A DNA stretch of 64,000 bases from Undibacterium sp. Jales W-56 (GTDB lineage Bacteria > Pseudomonadota > Gammaproteobacteria > Burkholderiales > Burkholderiaceae_D), in the NCBI RefSeq assembly GCF_025548535.1, contig NZ_JAJLQW010000002.1, positions 62,001 through 126,000 on the forward strand. Direction: 5' to 3'. The notes under the pieces are model-generated. The model worked only from the letters and a program-made list of their open reading frames with translations, made no database searches and was not told the origin of the DNA. Positions 33,655-42,038 of the stretch are shown here, piece after piece. Position numbers and translations under genes: made by a program. Positions within the stretch are counted from its first letter, which is position 1, and each line of letters starts with the position of its first letter.

Positions 33655-35222
33655 TGAACGCGCCAACTAAGCCAGCGGCAGGCGCAGCCTCCCTATCGCC
33701 GTTAAAGGGTGCCCAGCTAGCGATGGGAACCCTGGCACTGTCCCTGGCAGTGTTTATGAACGTGCTCGACTCATCGATTGCGAACGTCTCGATTCCTGCA
33801 ATTTCCGGCAACATGGGCGTTTCGCCTCAGCAAGGCACCTGGGTCATTACGTCGTTTGCGGTAGCGAATGCGATTTCAGTACCGCTGACAGGATGGTTGA
33901 CGAATCATTTTGGACAAGTGCGTTTGTTCATGTCGTCGATCCTGTTATTTGTGCTGTCGTCGATACTATGCGGCATGGCACCGAATATCGAGATGCTGAT
34001 TGCAGCGCGGGTTTTGCAAGGCGCGGTCGCAGGTCCCATGATTCCGCTTTCCCAGTCTTTGCTGCTGGGCAGTTATCCCCCCTCAAAAAGCGGGATGGCC
34101 TTGGCGCTGTGGGGAATGACGACCCTGGTTGCGCCGATTATGGGGCCGCTGCTGGGAGGGTGGATTTCCGACAATTATTCATGGCCGTGGATTTTTTACA
34201 TCAATATTCCGGTAGGTTTATTCACAGCATGGGCGACCTGGTCGATTTATCGAAAACGTGAATCGCAAATTAAGCGTTTACCGATAGACACCGTCGGCCT
34301 CGCGTTGCTGGTGATCTGGGTCGGCGCTTTGCAATTGACGCTGGATAAAGGGAAGGAACTCGATTGGTTCAATTCCGGTGAAATTATCCTGCTCAGCGTC
34401 ATTGCCTTGGTCGGACTGATTTACTTCATTATCTGGGAACTCGGCCACGATCATCCGGTGGTTGATTTGTCTCTGTTCAAGGGGCGTAATTTCACCGGTG
34501 GCGTCATCGCGATTTCGATCGGTTATGGCTTGTTCTTCGGTAGCCTGGTGATCATGCCTTTGTGGTTACAGACGCAATTAAGCTACACCGCAACTGAAGC
34601 GGGCAAAGTCATGGCGCCCGTTGGCGTATTTGCGATCTTGCTGTCACCGGTGATCGGCAAAATCTTACCCAAAGTAGATACCCGCAAAGTCGCCACTGTG
34701 GCGTTTATTTTGTTTGCCGTGGTTTTTTATATGCGTGCGCAATTCACGACCGATGTAGACACCATGACTTTGCTGATCCCTACCCTGATCCAGGGCGCGG
34801 CGATGTCGATGTTCTTCATTCCATTATCGTCGATTATCCTGTCTGGACAGCCGATGGAAAAACTGCCGGCGGCATCGGGATTATCGAACTTTGTCCGCAT
34901 CATGTGCGGCGGCATGGGCGCCTCAATCACAACCACCTTATGGGATAGCCGCAGCAGTCTGCATCACGCGCAACTCACCGAAAGTACAGGCAGTGCTTAT
35001 CCAGCCTTCGTGCAAAGCGTACAATCCCTGATGCGACAAGGCTTGCCAGAACCAGCCGCATGGGCGGTAATCGACCGCACGATTTCCATTCAGGCCAGCA
35101 CCATGGCAGCGACCGACATTTTCTGGATATCGTCGTTTATGTTCCTGGGACTGATCGGATTGGTCTGGGTTACCAAACCGAAAAAATCTACCGCCCCCAT
35201 AGACGCTGGCGGTGCGCACTAG
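33654..35222 (+). CDS. DHA2-family MFS drug efflux pump, EmrB-like
   Basis: This 522-residue inner-membrane transporter belongs to the 14-helix DHA2 drug:proton antiporter family. Motifs include LDSSIANVSIPAISGNMG in helix 1, GWLTNHFGQVRLF (motif A, about 80-92) and the motif C-like segment LWGMTTLVAPIMGPLLGGWI. With the adaptor and channel it forms an EmrAB-TolC-type tripartite system that exports hydrophobic or phenolic compounds across both membranes. The three genes have TAATG overlaps, supporting fixed stoichiometric translation. The true substrate is unknown. Confidence 0.92.
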   Translation: MNAPTKPAAGAASLSPLKGAQLAMGTLALSLAVFMNVLDSSIANVSIPAISGNMGVSPQQGTWVITSFAVANAISVPLTGWLTNHFGQVRLFMSSILLFVLSSILCGMAPNIEMLIAARVLQGAVAGPMIPLSQSLLLGSYPPSKSGMALALWGMTTLVAPIMGPLLGGWISDNYSWPWIFYINIPVGLFTAWATWSIYRKRESQIKRLPIDTVGLALLVIWVGALQLTLDKGKELDWFNSGEIILLSVIALVGLIYFIIWELGHDHPVVDLSLFKGRNFTGGVIAISIGYGLFFGSLVIMPLWLQTQLSYTATEAGKVMAPVGVFAILLSPVIGKILPKVDTRKVATVAFILFAVVFYMRAQFTTDVDTMTLLIPTLIQGAAMSMFFIPLSSIILSGQPMEKLPAASGLSNFVRIMCGGMGASITTTLWDSRSSLHHAQLTESTGSAYPAFVQSVQSLMRQGLPEPAAWAVIDRTISIQASTMAATDIFWISSFMFLGLIGLVWVTKPKKSTAPIDAGGAH

Positions 35223-35415
35223 GTTGTGCTGTTATAGCTATCTGATCGACACGATATAAATCGTATTCATACCGTTCACTCGTTGCTCAAAATAATTCAG
35301 ACAATTATTTTAAGCAGTCGATGAGCGGTATTTTTTTGATATTTGATGAAAATACAGCTTCAAATTTATCGAAGCTGCCCCCCTAAAACGATCAGGCGGC
35401 GCAAGCTGATCGTAC

Positions 35416-37326
35416 TTATCTCCAGTCGCCGCGCAAGGCCAGCACTTTCTCCTGCAAGATAATTGGCGATACCTGCGCGGCGGTCAAGGACTCGCCCACC
35501 GCCAGTTCAAGTTTAGAAAAAGGGCCGCGACGGAAAGAACGTTCAAACGGATTGCCTTTGCCCCGGGTCAAAAAGCTGCCCCATAAACCGCGCAAGGCCA
35601 TAGGGAATACCGGCACGGGCGAACGTTCCAGCATCTTCATAATGCCGCCCTTAAATTCATTCATGTCGCCCGTCGTTGTCAGCTTGCCTTCGGGGAAGAT
35701 GCAGACCAGCTCACCTTCATGCAAGGCTTGGGCGATATCGATATAGGCTTTTTCCATGGTCCACGGATCTTCTTTGGCAGGCGCAATCGGGATCGCTTTT
35801 GCCGTCTTGAATACCCAGGATAAAAATGGAATTTTAAAAATACGGTGATCCATCACAAAGCGGATCGGCCGCGGACTGGAACCCATGATCACAATCGCAT
35901 CCATGTAGCTGACATGATTGCATACCAGGATAGCCGCACCTTCGGCAGGGATGCGATCCGTATTTACGCCCTTGACGCGATGAATCGTGTGGATCAGCAA
36001 CCACGCGATAAAACGCATCAGGAATTCCGGCACCAGGCTGAAAATATAAATGGCCACGATCGCATTCAAAATCGCTGTCGCCATGAAAATCTCGGGAATG
36101 GTAAAACCCTGCTTCAGCATCAGCATCGCCGCCAGTGATGCAACCACCATGAACAAGGCATTCATGATGTTCATCCCGGCAATCGTGCGTGATAAATGCT
36201 TAGGATCGCAGCGGGTCTGTATCAGGGCAAACAAGGGCACGATATACAGGCCGCCGAAAATACCGATCATCACGATATCGAACAAAACCCGATGACTACC
36301 GGTCTGATGAAAGAAGCCAGCCGCATCCAGAGTTTGCGCCGCGCCTGCTGCCGCTTCCAGCGCGTGGGTATAAGCGACGCTGGATAAGTACAGGTCGAAA
36401 CCGAATACCGACAAACCAATCGCGCCGAAAGGCACCAGACCGATTTCAACCTTATGGCCGGACAGCCGCTCGCATAATAAGGAACCGGCGCCTATGCCAA
36501 AAGAGAAAATCGTGAGCAAAAGCACGAACACGCTGTGATCGCCATGCAGGTAATTTTTTGCATACAACGGGAACTGCGCCAGTACAATCGCACCGTAAAA
36601 CCAGAACCAGGAATTGCCGAGCAAAGATAAAAATACCGGACGATTCTGCTTGCTGAAGCTGATATTGCGGACTGTTTCAGTGGCAGGATTCCAGTTGATG
36701 GTTAACTCGGGTTCTGGCGCCGGTGAATGCGGAATACGCAAGCTGGTGAGCCAGCCTATGATCGCAATCACGATCGTGCCGCCGGCAACCAATTCTATGC
36801 CCCAGGGTTTATGCACCACCAGCATCGCACCTAAAATTTCTCCCAAGAGGATGCCGACGAAGGTACCCATTTCGATCACGCCGTTACCGCCGATCAGTTC
36901 ATCGGTCCTGAGATGTTGCGGCAAATACGCGTATTTCACAGGACCGAATAAAGTCGAATGTATGCCCATACCGGCAACTGCGGCAATTAACAGCCACAAA
37001 TTATGTGTCATCCAGCCGGTTGCGGCGACCACCATGATGGCGATTTCGAGCAATTTGACTTTGCGGGCGACCATGCCTTTCTCGAATTTATCCGCTAATT
37101 GTCCGGACGTCGCAGAGAACAATACAAACGGCAAAATGAAGAGGCCAGGTATCAGGTTATTCAACAAACCGACATCCAGATCAGTCCACTGCAGCGCATC
37201 GTAAGTGAGAATGGTCAGCAATGCCGTTTTAAAAACGTTGTCATTAAACGCTCCGAGAAATTGCGTCCAGAAGAAAGGCGCAAAACGACGTTGCTTTAAC
37301 AGGGAGAACTGACTTTGTTGGCTCAT
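35416..37326 (-). CDS. LplT-like MFS transporter fused to PlsC acyltransferase
   Basis: This 636-residue protein has an N-terminal 12-helix MFS part (about 1-425) similar to the lysophospholipid transporter LplT, with FWTQFLGAFNDNVFKTALL at 17-35, and a C-terminal PlsC/LPLAT domain (about 430-636). The acyltransferase motifs are NHVSYMD (HX4D type, about 469-475) and FPEG (about 540). It probably flips lysophospholipids inward and re-acylates them. In related proteins a third acyl-ACP synthetase domain (as in Aas) follows; here it is absent, so acyl donors must come from elsewhere. It is monocistronic and convergent with the efflux operon. Confidence 0.87.
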   Translation of the reverse strand: MSQQSQFSLLKQRRFAPFFWTQFLGAFNDNVFKTALLTILTYDALQWTDLDVGLLNNLIPGLFILPFVLFSATSGQLADKFEKGMVARKVKLLEIAIMVVAATGWMTHNLWLLIAAVAGMGIHSTLFGPVKYAYLPQHLRTDELIGGNGVIEMGTFVGILLGEILGAMLVVHKPWGIELVAGGTIVIAIIGWLTSLRIPHSPAPEPELTINWNPATETVRNISFSKQNRPVFLSLLGNSWFWFYGAIVLAQFPLYAKNYLHGDHSVFVLLLTIFSFGIGAGSLLCERLSGHKVEIGLVPFGAIGLSVFGFDLYLSSVAYTHALEAAAGAAQTLDAAGFFHQTGSHRVLFDIVMIGIFGGLYIVPLFALIQTRCDPKHLSRTIAGMNIMNALFMVVASLAAMLMLKQGFTIPEIFMATAILNAIVAIYIFSLVPEFLMRFIAWLLIHTIHRVKGVNTDRIPAEGAAILVCNHVSYMDAIVIMGSSPRPIRFVMDHRIFKIPFLSWVFKTAKAIPIAPAKEDPWTMEKAYIDIAQALHEGELVCIFPEGKLTTTGDMNEFKGGIMKMLERSPVPVFPMALRGLWGSFLTRGKGNPFERSFRRGPFSKLELAVGESLTAAQVSPIILQEKVLALRGDWR

Positions 37327-37472
37327 GGGCGGGAATCATCCAGGTAAGTTGAGTATTGGACAGCGACTTGACGGCATCGCTCTCCATTGCATCAATTGTA
37401 ATTTAGACGCAGGTCATACACATAGAAAATCTGATACTGAATAATGCCGGCATTACCCGTCCTTTCTTTCGT

Positions 37473-37806
37473 AAGACTTACGCAAAACGGAAAACGACTT
37501 ACCTCAGCTCATATTGAACCCGCAGGCTGGATGCGGCTTTCAGAGGCATTTCGTGCCAGCAGGTGCAACCAGCTTGCGGGTTCGTTTTAGGGAACTTCTA
37601 AAAACCCCATACTCGAGCGCATCGCGTCGTTACAAAGCCTCGCAATACCGACATATTGCTGCGTTTTGTGCCTAGCGCGGCATCTCGATTAAAGGGTTTT
37701 TAGAAGTTCCCTTTAATATCACCATGGCATGGAGCTGTTTACTCTTGTCTTTCCTCTGTACCGCCGTGTCTCGGTGGTGAGAGGTTTTGGTTTTTGGGTC
37801 AGTCCT
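37473..37806 (+). mobile_element. Miniature inverted-repeat element, copy B (interrupted)
   Basis: It begins AAGACTTACGCAAAA and ends with GGTCAGTCCT; the internal blocks CGCAGGCTGGATGCGGCTTT and TCTCGGTGGTGAGAG match copies at 19789 (reverse) and 44785. The 7 bp flanking it (CTTTCGT at 37466-37472, ATTTCGT at 37807-37813) match at 6 positions and look like an old target duplication. It is split by a 122-bp insertion at 37590-37711; without it and one TTTA the copy would be about 208 bp. Confidence 0.75.
37590..37711. mobile_element. Second miniature element nested in copy B
   Basis: GGGAACTTCTAAAAACCC (37590-37607) and its exact inverted copy GGGTTTTTAGAAGTTCCC (37694-37711) bound a 122-bp non-coding element. 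TTTA flanks it on both sides (37586-37589 and 37712-37715). The uninterrupted equivalents in copies A and C show the ancestral sequence without the insert, confirming insertion with a 4-bp duplication. Confidence 0.85.
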
Positions 37807-37827
37807 ATTTCGTTCCCACTTCGTCAC

Positions 37828-38559
37828 TTATCGCTGAAAGAAAAGGATCGCATCCCGCACGGAAAGAATCTGACATCCGGAGATTTTTGCCTGCGCCAAA
37901 GCGTAGCGCAATTGCGCAGGTGTTGTGCCCCAAGGCCCCGGAGTCTCGTCCACTTCGTGCGAATAAAAAATCAGCCAGCCGCCTTGCTGCGCGGTTTTAT
38001 CGATCAATTTTTTTATTTTGTCCAGACTGGTTTTGTTCGCATATAAGGACTGCGCGCGCAAAGCGGCTAAATCAGCCCGGCCCGTCTGTGTGCCGCCGCC
38101 GGTAATGCGGTTGTAGGCAAACCGCTGAGACGCTGCCAATTTACTGCCGAGATCGTAAGCGCCGAATGGAAAAGCGAAACCCTTATTCGCGATAGTATTT
38201 TTAGTAAAAAAATCCTGATTTTTTTCCCAGTCGCGTTTCAGTTCTTTGACGCTATGGGTTGCACAATTGGTATGCGAAAATGTATGGCAGCCGACTTCAT
38301 GTCCATCTTCAACCAAATGCTGCAAGGCCTCGACGCTATGGCATGGATGTCCTTGTTCTTGTCCGTCGGTCAGGTCGCCGCAGACAAAAAAAGTGCCGCG
38401 CGCGTCAAATTCTTCCAGCAGTTGTTTACCCAAGATACAGGCGCTGGCAGGCACATCGTCAAACGTGAAGCTGACCACGCCCTGCCCTTGCTTCAGCGGC
38501 AGCCAGGCACAGCCCAGGTGGCTGGCCAGCCGGCGACTGATTTTTTTCAGCAATGTCAT
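37828..38559 (-). CDS. Polysaccharide deacetylase (NodB domain)
   Basis: This 243-residue protein is a NodB-type carbohydrate esterase (CE4). The first motif VSFTFDDVP (about 29-37) supplies the catalytic base and metal Asp, and HTFSHTNC (about 92-99) gives the metal-binding His pair; GFAFPFGAYD corresponds to motif 3 and HEVDETPGPWGTTP to the motif 5 His. There is no clear signal peptide, so it may act in the cytoplasm or be exported unconventionally. It begins 25 nt after the outer-membrane barrel gene on the same strand; together they suggest polysaccharide modification and export. Confidence 0.87.
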   Translation of the reverse strand: MTLLKKISRRLASHLGCAWLPLKQGQGVVSFTFDDVPASACILGKQLLEEFDARGTFFVCGDLTDGQEQGHPCHSVEALQHLVEDGHEVGCHTFSHTNCATHSVKELKRDWEKNQDFFTKNTIANKGFAFPFGAYDLGSKLAASQRFAYNRITGGGTQTGRADLAALRAQSLYANKTSLDKIKKLIDKTAQQGGWLIFYSHEVDETPGPWGTTPAQLRYALAQAKISGCQILSVRDAILFFQR

Positions 38560-38584
38560 AACTCACCTGTCGTCATAGTGTGCA

Positions 38585-39871
38585 TTAACGCAATGCATCG
38601 GAATTGCTCAGCGAATGCTGATACCGCTTCAAACCCATTTTGGCAGCGCTGCCAGGTAAATTTTCGTAGGTATATTCCAGGCCGACCTTGATAATGGCTT
38701 GTCGCAAGCCAGGTAAATTACCGTCTCGCGTCAGTTTTTCAGCCACGCTATCGATGCTTAATTTCAATCCGCGGTCGATCTCGTAACTCATACCAAAACC
38801 GAGCCTGATCTCCCGCTCTTTGCGCGATAGTTGATTTTGAAACTCGGCCAGCCTGGGCACCAGCTTTTGATCGCTGTCCTGCAACAGGCCGGAAAAATTA
38901 AATTGCGTCTTGTCGGATATTTTCCATTGAGCGTCCAGCCGGGCCGCTTTTGCGATCACATACAGAATCGATGGATCGACAATGCTGAATGGCCGGTTCC
39001 ATAATTGCATATCCAGACGCAGCTTGGGAGAGTAAAAATAAGTTGCGCGGATCAAGGTCGAGAACAAATTTGTGTCCAACTCATGCAGGCTCTCGTAACG
39101 ACGGCGGATCAGCCCCAAATGGGTACTGGCGACAGTTTTGACGCTATATTTCCACTCAGCCTCCAGAAAACTTTCAGTCTCACGATAATGTTTATCCAAA
39201 TCCGCAAATTGTTGCTGATTGCGATTTGGATAATCTGTTTCAGATAGGCGCAAGCCCGCTTCAATATTGGAGCCGGTCGGCGAGTAATAGCGAATGCTGG
39301 CTTGTTGTGCTTGCTGGTGGAAGTTATACAACTGATTCACACCAAGGTCATAGCGCAAGGATGAGCGCTCAGTTTTTACGGGTATCGCTAATTCATCAGT
39401 GATCTTCAACGTGAGTTCGGCAGCTTGCTGGCTGTAATGCGACATGTCCTTGTCTGTCAGGGAGCCGTTAATGTATTGGAATAAGCGATCTTCTTTACCG
39501 GCATTGATGCGGCCGCTGACGATGTCACCGATTGCATAGTCGAACATCGCATCTCCGGCTTTGCTCTGATGATCGAGATTGTCATAATGCCGGTAGCTGT
39601 GCTTACCCAGAGTGCCGGTCAAAATTAAGCGCGTGCGATCAGACAGCACCGGAATAACGGCGCCTGCCCGCAGGTCTATGCCGCGCACTTTATCGGCAGT
39701 ATCGGTATTGCCATTTTGCGCAAGCGCCGCACTGCCTTCGTAAAACCGCAACGGATTGCTATCACTGGTTAAGGAAGTTTCGAGTTGCAGTACCAGTTCT
39801 GAGCTGGCGAAGGAAGACGCGGCACTTGCCATCAAAGCGAACAGCATCAGGATTTTTGCCGATTCATGCAT
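38585..39871 (-). CDS. Outer-membrane beta-barrel protein of exopolysaccharide type
   Basis: This secreted protein of about 428 residues looks like an outer-membrane beta-barrel of the kind linked with exopolysaccharide operons (EpsL/VpsM-like), although I recognise it only loosely. The start at 39871 yields a good signal peptide (MHESAKILMLFALMASAASSFA, cleavage before SSEL). The frame is open to 39976, and a longer start without a ribosome-binding site is possible. The mature part has alternating polar/hydrophobic strands with many aromatic girdle residues, e.g. SLRYDLGVNQLYNF, IEAGLRLSETDYP and IKVGLEYTYENL. It is co-oriented with the NodB deacetylase gene 25 nt downstream. No typical C-terminal Phe is seen (ends SDALR). 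Confidence 0.65.
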   Translation of the reverse strand: MHESAKILMLFALMASAASSFASSELVLQLETSLTSDSNPLRFYEGSAALAQNGNTDTADKVRGIDLRAGAVIPVLSDRTRLILTGTLGKHSYRHYDNLDHQSKAGDAMFDYAIGDIVSGRINAGKEDRLFQYINGSLTDKDMSHYSQQAAELTLKITDELAIPVKTERSSLRYDLGVNQLYNFHQQAQQASIRYYSPTGSNIEAGLRLSETDYPNRNQQQFADLDKHYRETESFLEAEWKYSVKTVASTHLGLIRRRYESLHELDTNLFSTLIRATYFYSPKLRLDMQLWNRPFSIVDPSILYVIAKAARLDAQWKISDKTQFNFSGLLQDSDQKLVPRLAEFQNQLSRKEREIRLGFGMSYEIDRGLKLSIDSVAEKLTRDGNLPGLRQAIIKVGLEYTYENLPGSAAKMGLKRYQHSLSNSDALR

Positions 39872-39991
39872 CACAGCCGGCGATAAGCTCGCCGCAGTCA
39901 TGGCCGACAGCGGTGACTGATTGTTTTTTTCAACGAAATGAACAGGCATTCTCATTGGACAGAACAAATGATGCAATCAAAAATAAAGCAA

Positions 39992-40684
39992 TTACGCCGC
40001 CTGCAAACCCTGCTCGGATAAACGCAAAATGCGGTCGCAGCGTTGCGCCAGTTCGGCGTCATGCGTCACGATCACAAAAGCGGTGCCTAGGGTCCGCGAC
40101 AACTCCAGCATCAGCGCAAAAATCTGTTGGGCGGTAGCGCGATCCAGATTGCCGGTTGGCTCGTCAGCCAGCACGCAGGCCGGCTGAGTCACCAGCGCCC
40201 GGGCTAAAGCCACGCGCTGTCTTTCACCGCCAGACAATTCGCCGGGCACATGCGTCACGCGGTGTTCCAGCCCTACCCGCGCAAGTATCGCTTTGGCTGC
40301 CGCATGGGCATCACTGCGGCTCATGCGGCGGATCAGCAAAGGCATCGCCACGTTTTCCAGGGCGGAGAATTCCGGCAACAGATGATGGAACTGATAGACA
40401 AAACCCAGTGACGCGTTACGCACATCGCCGCGCGTTTTCTCACTCATGCTCGCAAAGTTCTGTCCCAATAAAGTGACATCCCCGGTGGTCGGCGTATCCA
40501 GCCCGCCTAACAAATGCAGCAGCGTCGATTTGCCGGAACCGGATGCGCCGACAATCGCCACCCTTTCCGCTTTATTCACGCTGAAATTCACGTTACCCAG
40601 CACTTTGACCGAATAGCTACCCTGGGTAAAAGTTTTACTCAAATCGCTGCAGGACAAGATCATCGGAGAATTCAGATCACTCAT
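39992..40684 (-). CDS. lolD: Lipoprotein-releasing ABC transporter ATPase LolD
   Basis: This 230-residue ATPase powers release of lipoproteins from the inner membrane to LolA. Walker [10 protein letters not shown] (about 42-50), the Q-loop region [25 protein letters not shown], the signature [15 protein letters not shown] (about 144-158) and Walker [11 protein letters not shown] are intact. The segment [12 protein letters not shown] is diagnostic for LolD among MacB-like ATPases. Its start overlaps the end of the permease gene by 8 nt, so the two are translated together. Confidence 0.94.
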   Translation of the reverse strand: MSDLNSPMILSCSDLSKTFTQGSYSVKVLGNVNFSVNKAERVAIVGASGSGKSTLLHLLGGLDTPTTGDVTLLGQNFASMSEKTRGDVRNASLGFVYQFHHLLPEFSALENVAMPLLIRRMSRSDAHAAAKAILARVGLEHRVTHVPGELSGGERQRVALARALVTQPACVLADEPTGNLDRATAQQIFALMLELSRTLGTAFVIVTHDAELAQRCDRILRLSEQGLQAA

Positions 40685-41933
40685 AACGCAATGCCTCCGC
40701 CGGTTTTACGCGGGCACCGCGCCAGCTAGGATAAATCGTTGCAACAAAGGCCAGCACAACCGCCACACCGCCAATCGTCCAGACATCGGACCATTGCAGA
40801 TCCGACGGCAAGGTGCTGATCACATACACTTCTTTGGATAAAAATTGTATGCCCAGGACCTGTTCAATAAAGGGCACGATGATATCGATATTGTGCGCAA
40901 CAAGAATGCCGGAGCCGACGCCAATCGCAGTACCGAGCAAGCCAACCAGTGCGCCTTGTATCATGAAAATTTTCATGATCGACCAGGGCGAAGCACCTAA
41001 GGTTCGTAAAATTGCGATGTCGGCCTGCTTGTCGGTGACCGTCATCACCAGCGTGGATACCAGATTGAACGCCGCCACGGCGATGATCAGGGTCAGGATG
41101 ATGAACATCATGGTTTTTTCAGTTTTAACTGCGGCAAAGTAATTGCGATTCTGCTGCGACCAGTCGCGTATCAAAAGATTGCCGCTCAGGGTGCGGGACA
41201 ACTCCAGGGCGACTTGCGGCGCTTTCAGCATATCGGTGATGCGCAGGCGCAAACCGGATGGCGCAGACAACCTGAAAAATTTCTCCGCATCGTTCATCTG
41301 GATAAACGCCATGCCAGAGTCGTATTCAAAATGCCCGGCCTCAAAAATACCGACGACGGTAAAAGCTTTCAGGCGCGGCACCATACCAGCCGGGGTCAAT
41401 TGCCCTTCCGGCGCGGCCAGGCTGACTTTGTCGCCCAAACCGGCATGCAGGGCGCGCGCCAGTTCTGCGCCGAGCACGATGCCGAATGCACCCGGTTTTA
41501 GATCCGCCAATCTGCCAACCTTGATTTTTGTCGCGACCTCGGACACCTTGGGTTCTTCTTCCGGCAAAATACCGCGCAAAATCACGCCGCGCATGACATC
41601 GTCGCGAATAATCATGGCCTGCGCGTCGACGTAGGGGGCGCTGCCTTTAATCGCCTTGTTTTGCACTACTTCCTGTGCGGTAGCCTGCCAGTCCGGCAAG
41701 GCGCCGGTCGCATCGTAGACCTCGATGTGCGCCAGCACCGACAACATGCGATCGCGGACTTCTTTTTGAAATCCATTCATCACCGACAGCACCACGATCA
41801 AGGCCGCGACGCCGAGTGCAATCCCCGCCATCGAGATCATCGAAATAAAAGAAATAAAACTATTGCGTCCACTGCGTCGCCCGGCGCGGGTATAGCGCAA
41901 ACCGACCAGCCATTCAAAAGGAGTATTTTTCAC
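40677..41933 (-). CDS. lolC: Lipoprotein-releasing ABC transporter permease (LolC/LolE type)
   Basis: This 418-residue inner-membrane protein has the LolC/E layout: one N-terminal helix ([31 protein letters not shown]), a periplasmic domain of about 220 residues, and three C-terminal helices (e.g. [24 protein letters not shown]). It starts with [16 protein letters not shown], typical of the family, and ends with PAEALRYE. Only one permease gene is adjacent to lolD; E. coli has both LolC and LolE. In several non-enteric bacteria a single LolF-type subunit forms a homodimer, and that may apply here. Confidence 0.9.
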   Translation of the reverse strand: MKNTPFEWLVGLRYTRAGRRSGRNSFISFISMISMAGIALGVAALIVVLSVMNGFQKEVRDRMLSVLAHIEVYDATGALPDWQATAQEVVQNKAIKGSAPYVDAQAMIIRDDVMRGVILRGILPEEEPKVSEVATKIKVGRLADLKPGAFGIVLGAELARALHAGLGDKVSLAAPEGQLTPAGMVPRLKAFTVVGIFEAGHFEYDSGMAFIQMNDAEKFFRLSAPSGLRLRITDMLKAPQVALELSRTLSGNLLIRDWSQQNRNYFAAVKTEKTMMFIILTLIIAVAAFNLVSTLVMTVTDKQADIAILRTLGASPWSIMKIFMIQGALVGLLGTAIGVGSGILVAHNIDIIVPFIEQVLGIQFLSKEVYVISTLPSDLQWSDVWTIGGVAVVLAFVATIYPSWRGARVKPAEALRYE

Positions 41934-42026
41934 TAGTTAATTTTTATTTGGTCAGACAAATTGAGAAAAACGGGATCCAATCCCGACAAATGCAAACGGA
42001 GATTCAGAACAGCGTGCATCTTGCCA

Positions 42027-42032
42027 TACAAT
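42027..42032 (+). promoter_or_regulatory. Possible -10 element close to the phosphoglycerate-mutase-like start
   Basis: TACAAT ends 6 nt before the ATG at 42039, so a transcript starting at normal distance would begin at or near the start codon. TTCAGA at 42003-42008 is a weak -35 candidate 18 bp upstream. Confidence 0.35.
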
Positions 42033-42038
42033 GATGCC

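Larger units (their letters stand above)
37327..37827. other. Intergenic region filled by nested mobile elements
   Basis: This 501-bp gap, between the LplT-PlsC start and the 3-prime end of the deacetylase gene, is mostly made of the element at 37473-37806 with another element nested in it. The remaining 146 bp (37327-37472) should hold the promoter of the LplT-PlsC gene. Short open frames here lie inside the repeats and are not credible genes. Confidence 0.65.

Noticed and set aside
35355-35377. CAGCTTC...GAAGCTG hairpin as terminator between the convergent efflux and LplT-PlsC genes
   Set aside because: The 7-bp stem is followed by C residues on the plus strand and only a mixed T/A run on the minus strand, so a terminator call is too weak.
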